Assembly (NCBI GenBank): GCA_028278465.1
Contig: JANQEF010000100.1
Span: 1 to 12,170 of the forward strand
Source of the DNA: Dehalococcoidia bacterium
GTDB taxonomy: Bacteria; Chloroflexota; Dehalococcoidia; Lucifugimonadales; Lucifugimonadaceae
DNA length: 12,170 nucleotides
Direction of reading: 5' to 3'
Every line of letters starts with the position of its first letter. Positions within the stretch are counted from its first letter, which is position 1. Shown piece after piece: positions 5,368 through 10,820 of this stretch. Under the pieces are notes generated by a model. The model was not told the origin of the DNA. It worked only from the letters and a program-made list of their open reading frames with translations, and did not search any database. Position numbers and translations under genes: made by a program.

Positions 5368-5946
5368 TTACCCCTGCTCGATCATGGCGTCGCCGATGTC
5401 CCGGCACTTCTCCAGCGCCTGCGATGAATCCAGCCCTACGCACAGGATGGCGGTGTTGCCGAAGATCACCCAGTCGGCATACGTCGGCCCCGGCGACTGC
5501 CTGCTGCCCGCGCTCGAAACGTCGGTCACGCCGCGCGCCTGCCAGCGGTCCTTCACGCCCTCGGTCCACGTCTGCGAATCCCGCGTCTCCTCGAACTCCT
5601 CGCCCGTCGCCTCCTCGGCCAGCTCCGCTCCCGTCGCTGCGGCCACAGCGTGCGACTCGTAGAACCTGATCTCGAAGTCGTCGCGGTTCTGTTCGCCGGC
5701 GGGCGCCCAGAACCCGCGCCACGCGTCGAGGCCCTGTGGCAGGCCGGCCACGTCGTACTGCTTGTTCGCCTTCAGGCCGATGGCCTGGAAATCCTCGATG
5801 GCGAGGGTGCGGCCGAAGTCCCTGACCTTGATCTCGGTCTCCAGGTCCTCGGCGCTATCACCTCCGCCGCACGCGATGGCGACGAGGGCGAGAGCGCTCG
5901 CCAGTCCGACTGCGATCATCCGCCATGTCTTGATTCTGTGCTTCAT
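5368..5946 (-). CDS. Small lipoprotein of unrecognised family, paralog of the gene at 8478-9032
   Basis: The 192-residue protein starts with a lipoprotein signal: basic MKHRIKTWR, a hydrophobic stretch, then VAIAC with lipidated Cys26. It is likely anchored on the outer face of the cytoplasmic membrane. The mature domain (about 45-190) shares a pattern with the 8478-9032 product: DF.A.G.K..K.YDV.GL (52-69), GFW.P (78-82), FEIRFY (91-96), W.EG.K.R (127-134), and a C-terminal ILC...CRD with Cys169 and Cys181 twelve residues apart, perhaps a disulfide. GAGG lies 8 bases before the ATG (complement of 5955-5958). A candidate promoter is at 6029-6057. The domain looks like a small ligand-binding or sensor fold, but I do not recognise it. 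Confidence 0.8.
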   Translation of the reverse strand: MKHRIKTWRMIAVGLASALALVAIACGGGDSAEDLETEIKVRDFGRTLAIEDFQAIGLKANKQYDVAGLPQGLDAWRGFWAPAGEQNRDDFEIRFYESHAVAAATGAELAEEATGEEFEETRDSQTWTEGVKDRWQARGVTDVSSAGSRQSPGPTYADWVIFGNTAILCVGLDSSQALEKCRDIGDAMIEQG

Positions 5947-6028
5947 ATCTGCAACCTCGATCTTCGGCCCGGCCGGTCCAGCGGCGAACTATCTCGCTCC
6001 GAACAGGCCTGCGGCACATTCCGGTAGC

Positions 6029-6057
6029 ATCATGCTGCTTTCAGCACCGAAGAGCAA
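6029..6057 (-). promoter_or_regulatory. Candidate promoter for the lipoprotein gene at 5368-5946
   Basis: On the minus strand TTGCTC (complement of 6052-6057) is followed after 17 bases by CATGAT (complement of 6029-6034). The spacing is ideal and the -10 matches four of six bases, but the -35 is weak. Confidence 0.25.
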
Positions 6058-6085
6058 GTGCGGCGCGGGTGGGCCATGGGTAGGA

Positions 6086-6109
6086 CGTGTTCTCTGAGCG
6101 AAGTCGAAC
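6086..6109. repeat. Type D repeat, uninterrupted copy
   Basis: CGTGTTCTCTGAGCGAAGTC followed by GAAC shows the type D sequence without insert. It allows the interrupted copy at 5085-5140 to be recognised. Confidence 0.6.
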
Positions 6110-6118
6110 TTTCGCACG

Positions 6119-6157
6119 GGAAAACAACAGCTCCCAAACACGTTCGGAGCCCGAACG
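6119..6157 (-). terminator. Probable intrinsic terminator after the repeat/dockerin gene
   Basis: CGTTCGG (6141-6147), AGC, CCGAACG (6151-6157) form a perfect seven-pair hairpin that begins right at the stop codon of the gene at 6158-7267. On the minus strand it is followed by TGTTTGGG and, a little further, TGTTGTTTT. The T tract is interrupted, so strength is uncertain. Confidence 0.45.
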
Positions 6158-7267
6158 CTACTCCCAGGGAGCCGGACCGACCGTTCCGAAATTCCCGACC
6201 ACCAGAGAGATATCCGCGCCCGACACAAAGCCATCGCAGTTGATGTCTCCTGTTGAGCAGTTCGGGTCGGCCAGGCCGAACGTAGCCACCACAGCCGAGA
6301 TATCTCCCCCGGCGACCGCGTCGTCGCCGTCGGCATCTCCACCTCTCAGAGTCACCGCTGGTACAACGACATCTGATCCATCGACCGTCAGTCCAGACAG
6401 GGTCGCTGACACGTGTCGCAGCGAATCGGCGCGTAGCTGGTAGACGCCCGGAGCCACGTTATTGATCACGAAGTCGCCGTTGTCTGCTACATCGGCCACG
6501 GCGATCGTCTGCGCGGTGGTCGAATCGACGAGTCTGACCTCAGGCTCTGAGGCTACAAATGGTCCGGCACCGGCCACACCCTGAAGCATCAATGCTCCAC
6601 TGATCTTGAATGTCGATACAGAGATCGGACGAAGGTCTGCTGAGAAGTTCGAATCGGCGAACAGGACCAGTACCTGCGGGCCACGGGGCAGGGTAGTCGC
6701 CGAAGGACTTGCAAGCGGGCGGTAGAGCGTGGAGTCGGCGTGGAGCACCAACACCTGAGCACCATTCGTTACAAGTGGAGCGGAAGGCGTCGCCAGCTCC
6801 CGCTCTACCGTCGAGTCGGCGTGCAACACGAGTAACTGGGGACCTGCCGTGAGTACGGGAGCCGCAGGTGCTGACATGGATTCGGATATGTTCGAGTCGG
6901 CATGCAGCACGAGTAGCTGGGGACCTGCCGTGAGTACTGGAGCCGCGGGTGCTGACAGTGATTCGGAGATGTTTGAGTCGGCGTGCAACACGAGTAGCGT
7001 GGGACCCACTGTGAGGACCGGAGCCGTGGGCGGCGACAGGGATCCAGAACTGTTCGAGTCGGCATGTAGCACGAGGAGCTGGGGTCCCGCGGGCTCCGCG
7101 GGAACACCTGTCCCTGACAGCCCTTCACTCACGAAAGAATCCGCGCCTGACACCTCGACTGTCGAACCCTGAGCGCTGACCTGTTGTTCAGCAGGAAGCA
7201 GCCAGAAAACAGCGAAGCCGACTACGAGCGAGACGACAACGCTGCGTCTATGAAACCGACTGGTCAT
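6158..7267 (-). CDS. Secreted protein with six 27-residue repeats and C-terminal dockerin
   Basis: The 369-residue protein has a signal peptide (1 to about 33, cut near VSA-QG). Six tandem 27-residue repeats follow, at 61-87, 88-114, 115-141, 142-168, 169-195 and 196-222, with consensus GPQLLVLHADSN.S.SLS.P.APVLT. Residues about 227-305 look like a carboxypeptidase-regulatory or Cna-B-like beta-sandwich (NGDFVINNVAPGVYQLRADS). The C-terminus (309-360) is a type I dockerin pair: GDADGDDAVAGGDISAVVATFG and, after ADPNCST, GDINCDGFVSGADISLVVGNFG, with calcium-loop Asp residues. Dockerins bind cohesins in cellulosomes, but such pairs are common in exported Chloroflexota proteins where no cohesin is known. 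The ATG overlaps the previous stop by ATGA (7264-7267), implying translational coupling to the 272-residue membrane protein. The role of the repeats is unknown. Confidence 0.8.
   Translation of the reverse strand: MTSRFHRRSVVVSLVVGFAVFWLLPAEQQVSAQGSTVEVSGADSFVSEGLSGTGVPAEPAGPQLLVLHADSNSSGSLSPPTAPVLTVGPTLLVLHADSNISESLSAPAAPVLTAGPQLLVLHADSNISESMSAPAAPVLTAGPQLLVLHADSTVERELATPSAPLVTNGAQVLVLHADSTLYRPLASPSATTLPRGPQVLVLFADSNFSADLRPISVSTFKISGALMLQGVAGAGPFVASEPEVRLVDSTTAQTIAVADVADNGDFVINNVAPGVYQLRADSLRHVSATLSGLTVDGSDVVVPAVTLRGGDADGDDAVAGGDISAVVATFGLADPNCSTGDINCDGFVSGADISLVVGNFGTVGPAPWE
6602..7087 (-). repeat. Six tandem 81-bp coding repeats
   Basis: The units lie at 7007-7087, 6926-7006, 6845-6925, 6764-6844, 6683-6763 and 6602-6682 in coding order. 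Units two and three differ at about 10 of 81 bases by hand count, while units five and six are much more divergent. This suggests duplication starting from one end, with the most recent copying at units two and three. Confidence 0.9.
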
Positions 7268-8082
7268 TCCGAGTAGATCATCACAAACGCCAGGCTTGAC
7301 CTGTTAGCCGTGAACTTGTGCGTCGCTCCAGATGCGACGACCCCGGATCCGAAGTTACCGTACATGGCGCTAGGGGAGCCTGAATGCCCGGTGACGAACT
7401 GGTCGTCATTCAAACTAGCCCAGCCTAGCGTGTGGGAGGATCGATAACCCCACTCGGCTGCTATCACCTGGAGAGTCGACGGAATAGTGACGAAGAAGTC
7501 CTCGGTCCCGGAAGCAGCCTCCATCGCCATCACAAACCCGGTGGCTTCAGGGTGCTCGAAATGGTAGTACCCGATGAGACCCAGGTCGATCAGTAAACTC
7601 AATTCCGTAGCGACCGCCGCGATCGCGTCTGCCAGCGTTGTGGTGTTCTGGTGAGACTGACGCCACGGCGCTAAAGCGGCGTCGCTGTAGAGGCCTCTCG
7701 GCATGTAGGCAATAGCCCAGCCGTTTACGTCGACGTAAAGGTGAGGGTACTCGTCGTCTTTATCACTGCTAGGGACGCTTACTGTCCCGATCAGGAAGTC
7801 CGGCCCTTCCTGTTCGACAGAGAAAAAAACGCCGCGAACGTCGTCGAGATCGATCGAGTCAGTGACCTTGAGGTAGGCGCTGATTCCGGCCTGGTCTTCG
7901 GGGAACGCCGGGGTTGACCCCTGCAATGGCGGCGCGGCCAGGGCGATCGATCCTGCTCCCGGGTTTGCTGGAGTGGCTGAGTCGTTACCCCCATCCAGCT
8001 CCGGCCAGAAAACAAATGCGACAAGCGCCGCAATAACTGCGAATCCAACCAGAATCGCCCGGAACCCGCGAATCCATGCCAT
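7264..8082 (-). CDS. Membrane-anchored exported protein of unknown function
   Basis: The 272-residue protein has one N-terminal transmembrane segment (about 9-26, after MAWIRGFR). A Gly/Pro/Ala-rich linker (30-60) and an exported domain (65-272) follow. The cytoplasmic tail is short and basic, so the bulk is outside. I do not recognise the domain. It is rich in aromatic and beta-type stretches (HLYVDVNGWAIAYMPRG at 114-130; FVTIPSTLQVIAAEWGYRS at 197-215) and has a helix at about 148-168. It has no Cys. GGAG seven bases before the ATG supports the start. A good promoter candidate lies at 8177-8205. The stop overlaps the start of the repeat/dockerin gene, so the two are very likely made together and may interact at the cell surface. 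Confidence 0.75.
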   Translation of the reverse strand: MAWIRGFRAILVGFAVIAALVAFVFWPELDGGNDSATPANPGAGSIALAAPPLQGSTPAFPEDQAGISAYLKVTDSIDLDDVRGVFFSVEQEGPDFLIGTVSVPSSDKDDEYPHLYVDVNGWAIAYMPRGLYSDAALAPWRQSHQNTTTLADAIAAVATELSLLIDLGLIGYYHFEHPEATGFVMAMEAASGTEDFFVTIPSTLQVIAAEWGYRSSHTLGWASLNDDQFVTGHSGSPSAMYGNFGSGVVASGATHKFTANRSSLAFVMIYSE

Positions 8083-8176
8083 GAGTCATCTCCAGCTTTA
8101 GCTTGCCTGTCCGGTTCGAAATCACCGCGCAACCTCCCCGACCTGGCCAAACCGGACCCGTTCTTTCGAGCACAAG

Positions 8177-8205
8177 CTTTTACACCGGGAGATTGACTGC
8201 GTCAA
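8177..8205 (-). promoter_or_regulatory. Candidate promoter of the exported-protein operon
   Basis: On the minus strand TTGACG (complement of 8200-8205; five of six consensus bases) and TAAAAG (complement of 8177-8182; four of six) are separated by 17 bases. This would leave a leader of about 90 bases before the ATG at 8082. It is the best sigma-70-like match in the window. Confidence 0.45.
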
Positions 8206-8477
8206 ATCGTCGCAATCATGTAAAGAAGCCATCAACAGAACATGCGCGTGCCGCGGATTGCGTCGGAGGAATCTGACCCGGTCGACGTGGAGACGCGTCC
8301 CGTCGTCCCGAGCCAGAGCGAGGGATCTGGTGGGTGGAACGATCCACCAGAACCTATCTACTGGATCAGCGCAGCGACATCGATCATCCGATGGGTCGGG
8401 CCAGTGCGCGCGGGATCAAGACCGGACAGCGCTTGTGTCGCCCCTCATCCGCCGCACAGGCTCGGGACTACGAACTC
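8206..8477. other. Gene-free stretch with one repeat-like palindrome
   Basis: No convincing gene lies here. CTGGTGG (8327-8333) pairs with CCACCAG (8344-8350). Just before it, CGTCCCGAGCCAGAGCGAGGGATCTGG (8304-8330, with a break in pairing) resembles the degenerate dispersed repeats elsewhere in the window. The hairpin lies 128 bases downstream of the lipoprotein stop on the minus strand and has no T-run, so it is a poor terminator. Confidence 0.4.
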
Positions 8478-9032
8478 TTACCCCTTCGCGTCCTCTACCT
8501 CATCCAGCAGGTCTCTACAGAGGTCGCGGGACTGCCCGGGGTCCTGGCCCTCGCACAGCAGGATGATGTTGCCGGCGATCACGTAGCCGCCGTACTTCGC
8601 CTGCACCGACCCGCTGCCGTGCGACCCGACCGGGCCGGCGAAGAAATAGCGGCGGTTCTTGATCCCCTCGGGCCAGCTCGAATCCTCCTCGTCCAGCACC
8701 GCATCATCGCCAGTCACTTCGTCCGCAAACGAAACACCCAGCGCCACGGCATCGGCGTTCGAAGGGTAGAACCTGATCTCGAACTCCTTGGAAGGCGAGC
8801 CGCCCGGACGCCAGAAGCCGAAGGTGGCGGAGTCGGCGCCGGTCAGCCCGGAGACGTCGTACTCCTTCGACACCTTGAAGCCCACGGCTTTGAAGTCGTC
8901 GAGCGTGAAGACGGCATCAGTGGCGGCAGCTTCACCGCCTGAGCCGCCCTGCGCGGGTGCGCCGCCGTCATCGGTGCCGCAGGCGATTGCGGCAGCCAGG
9001 ACGAGCGCCATGAAGATGAGTACGAGCTTCAA
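8478..9032 (-). CDS. Small lipoprotein of unrecognised family, paralog of the gene at 5368-5946
   Basis: The 184-residue protein has a short signal and lipobox, AAIAC, with Cys18. A Gly/Ala-rich linker (20-40) and a domain sharing the pattern of the 5368-5946 product follow: DDFKAVGFKVSKEYDVSGL (45-63), GFWRPGG (72-78), EFEIRFYPS (83-91), W.EG.K.R (120-128) and LLCEG...CRD with Cys160 and Cys172, the same 12-residue spacing. The start is TTG at 9032, chosen because GAGGG lies eight bases upstream. The next in-frame ATG would leave only ten residues before the Cys, too short for a signal. It is likely anchored outside the membrane. The ligand is unknown. Confidence 0.8.
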   Translation of the reverse strand: MKLVLIFMALVLAAAIACGTDDGGAPAQGGSGGEAAATDAVFTLDDFKAVGFKVSKEYDVSGLTGADSATFGFWRPGGSPSKEFEIRFYPSNADAVALGVSFADEVTGDDAVLDEEDSSWPEGIKNRRYFFAGPVGSHGSGSVQAKYGGYVIAGNIILLCEGQDPGQSRDLCRDLLDEVEDAKG

Positions 9033-9125
9033 ACGGAAATCCCTCGGCGGAAAGTGAACCAGATAGCAGCGCTAACGGCAAACGGTGTTTGAGGCTACTA
9101 CGGCCAGACAGGAACTCTGGACGCC

Positions 9126-9147
9126 CGTGTTCCCTGAGCGAAGCGAA
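9126..9147. repeat. Type D repeat
   Basis: CGTGTTCCCTGAGCGAAGCG matches the start of the type D copies at 5085 and 6086. Confidence 0.6.
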
Positions 9148-9170
9148 TTGGCAGGGGAGGGCAGAAATGC

Positions 9171-9234
9171 CGCGCCTGGTCCCGATGCAATCGGGACGTT
9201 CTTCCACCCTTCCCTTCGGCTTCGCTCAGGGTGG
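9171..9234. repeat. Partial type A repeat joined to type D repeat
   Basis: GTCCCGAT (9179-9186), GCA, ATCGGGAC (9190-9197) is the first hairpin of type A in its AT variant; the second hairpin is missing. Type D follows and here closes into its own hairpin, CCACCCT (9204-9210)/AGGGTGG (9228-9234). Confidence 0.7.
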
Positions 9235-9255
9235 GCTGGCTCAGGATGGCGAACT

Positions 9256-9382
9256 TCTCTCCTCCCGTATTGGGAGGGGATTAAGGGGAGGGCTATTCGC
9301 CTTGTTGAGGACAGGTAGTGATGTCCCTAATGACCCTCCCTCTAACTCGCGCCCGGAGGGCACCCGAAGCTGGGAGGGAGGA
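9256..9382. repeat. Type B inverted-arm element with exchanged hairpin
   Basis: The left arm CCTCCC (9261-9266), GTATT, GGGAGG, then GGATTAAGGGGAGGG matches 1609-1647. The right arm GACCCTCCCTCTAACTC...AAGCTGGGAGGGAGG matches 1689-1725. In the right arm GCGCCC-GGA-GGGCACCCG (9349-9366) occupies the place of CCTCCC. About 40 unrelated bases lie between the arms and include an isolated GGTAG (9314-9318). Confidence 0.75.
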
Positions 9383-9383
9383 T

Positions 9384-9428
9384 TTTCCTTCTCCCAGCGG
9401 GAGAAGGCGCAGGATGAGGGAGAAGTGG
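9384..9428. repeat. Type C palindromic repeat
   Basis: CCTTCTCCC (9387-9395), AGC, GGGAGAAGG (9399-9407), followed by CGCAGGATGAGGGAGAAGTGG. It matches 2791-2832 almost base for base. Confidence 0.8.
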
Positions 9429-9431
9429 ACC

Positions 9432-9474
9432 CATGTCGATAGGTCAGATCTCTCCCTTCGGTCGAGATGACAAC
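9432..9474 (+). repeat. Type E2 repeat
   Basis: AGGTCAGATCTCTCCCTTCG followed by GTCGAGATGACAAC matches 2911-2942 nearly exactly. Unlike the two other copies it is not followed by type A. Confidence 0.75.
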
Positions 9475-9598
9475 CTCACCGCTCACTCGCATCCCCCACC
9501 CCTCTGTGCCGTATGATGCCGCGTACACTACCGCCGCTCGGGCTAAATAGAACACCACCTCCAACCTGAAGCAATCCAGACCAGGAGACCGTGCCGCC
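9475..9598 (+). promoter_or_regulatory. Leader of the small lipoprotein gene
   Basis: This repeat-free stretch contains TATGAT (9512-9517), a possible -10 without a recognisable -35, and AGGAG (9583-9587), the likely ribosome binding site for the GTG at 9599. Nothing else was recognised. Confidence 0.25.
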
Positions 9599-9997
9599 GT
9601 GACCGGCCACACCATACGCACACGTAACATCGCCACTCTCGCCGCCGCGGCTCTCTTCGCCATCGCAGTGGCCGCCTGCGGCTCATCAGTCGATCCGGCC
9701 GCTCCTTCGCCCACGCCGCAGCCCGCCGGGCCGACCGAGGTAACCGAGGAGATCACTGCGACCTCCAGCGACGGCGTGCTGTTCGACGTGAAGTTGACAG
9801 GCTCGCTCCACGACCACGACGGCGATGGCTCATTCCGCGACGAGGTCGCATTTGTACCGCCGGATGGCATCGAGTTCCAGGGCCACTTCCCGGGTCCGGA
9901 CGGCGACCTGGTGATCGTTTCCTGCTTCACCTCCGAATGCACCGGCGGAGACCGCTCCGCAACGTTCACGGTCCGCTACTGGACCATCGCTGAGTGA
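9599..9997 (+). CDS. Small lipoprotein, function unknown
   Basis: The 132-residue protein has a typical lipoprotein signal, with basic residues in the first ten, then a hydrophobic run ending AVAAC with Cys27. A Pro-rich linker (32-45) and a small beta-type domain (47-132) follow. HDHDGDGSF (71-79) resembles a calcium-binding acidic loop. Cys109 and Cys114 (SCFTSEC) could form a disulfide. The GTG start is supported by AGGAG 11 bases upstream and by the complete signal peptide. It is expected on the outer face of the membrane. I recognise no family. It is not evidently a paralog of the two minus-strand lipoproteins. Confidence 0.75.
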   Translation: MTGHTIRTRNIATLAAAALFAIAVAACGSSVDPAAPSPTPQPAGPTEVTEEITATSSDGVLFDVKLTGSLHDHDGDGSFRDEVAFVPPDGIEFQGHFPGPDGDLVIVSCFTSECTGGDRSATFTVRYWTIAE

Positions 9998-10103
9998 TTG
10001 CGCCGAACAACCGCACTGCCGCCTGCCACGTTGCAAGGTGGACACTCATAACGGCATACTGGCTGCGAGGGACGGATCGCTCTGGCTACAAGTGAGGCGA
10101 GCC

Positions 10104-10322
10104 GTGGATATCAACTGCCTTGAGATGGGCACCGACTGCAACCAGGTCGTGAGCGGCACGACGACCGAGGAGTTTGTCGCCGCTGTGCATGGCCACATGA
10201 AGCTGGCGCACGGCTACACCGAAGAGCAGCTGGCCAGCGATGAGCTCGACGAGATCATCCGTGGCGCTGTCTGGCAATCGGCCCGGCCATCAGAGATCCG
10301 CACGCCGCGCCCCCAGATCTGA
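10104..10322 (+). CDS. DUF1059-family small protein
   Basis: The 72-residue protein matches the pattern of DUF1059 mini-proteins: an early D-x-x-C-x6-C (Cys5, Cys12), G-x-T-x-E-E (18-23), and H-x4-H-G near the middle (His31, His36, Gly37) followed by TEEQL. The C-x6-C plus H-x4-H arrangement could bind a metal (inference). The frame is open back to a GTG at 10038, but the GTG at 10104 is preferred because GTGAGG ends six bases before it and family homology starts there. The tail after about residue 58 is longer than is usual. There is no signal, so it is cytoplasmic. Function in the family is not established to my knowledge. Confidence 0.75.
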   Translation: MDINCLEMGTDCNQVVSGTTTEEFVAAVHGHMKLAHGYTEEQLASDELDEIIRGAVWQSARPSEIRTPRPQI

Positions 10323-10820
10323 CCGGCGTAGCCGGGTGTTTCCATCGATCAGGCTCTGCCTGCGCCGTATACGCACCTGTCCGCCGTCGAAGCCTTCCCT
10401 ACATCTAGCTCGGCTGCACAGCCTCTCCGTACACACGTTTCCGCTTCATCAGCCATCCCCGTGTAGCCTCCACACGGTTGCGGCACTTCTCCGTTCCGCC
10501 GACCCTCCATCCCCGGCCTGTCGGGCAGAGCAGCTTCCCAGTTTGAAAGTGGTTCGCACTATCAACGTTATGTAAAGTCGGCAGTAGCACAGAACAGGAC
10601 ATCTCCTCCGGCCGCACATCCCGCACAGCACCGCTCAACGTCCCGAACCACTCCAATACATCGGCACGCCCGTCTGCGCACGTACCTGCTTCATGTGACG
10701 GGTTGCACGGGCCGCCGCTTCATTCGCCGGTGCTAGGCTATTCGAAGTCGCCGGGCCTCAAGACCGCATCCTGCTTCCCAGAGTCGATACGCACACCTGG
10801 CGACATAATGTGAGAGCCGT
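10323..10820. other. Gene-free stretch of about 500 bases
   Basis: I see no supported gene, tRNA or known riboswitch here, and none of the repeat types A to E. Short open frames cross it on both strands but lack homology or ribosome binding sites. TGCTAGGCTAT (10731-10741) has a -10-like TAGGCT but no -35 partner. GAGAG (10812-10816) is a weak ribosome binding site for the protease gene. Confidence 0.4.

Noticed and set aside
6764..7087. Tandem 81-bp repeats as an intergenic satellite
   Set aside because: They are an exact multiple of three and lie wholly inside an intact reading frame, so they are coding repeats.
8334..8942. 202-codon plus-strand frame opposite the lipoprotein at 8478-9032
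   Set aside because: The minus-strand frame has a signal peptide, lipobox and a paralog; the plus-strand product has no such features.
10240..10575. 111-codon plus-strand frame extending past the DUF1059 gene
   Set aside because: Overlaps the DUF1059 gene in another frame and is compositionally biased (Ser/Arg/Pro); no ribosome binding site.
10323..10820. tRNA, riboswitch or small RNA in the long gap before the protease
   Set aside because: I found no T-loop-like GGTTCGA-type motif with matching arms, no recognisable riboswitch core, and only short isolated hairpins.
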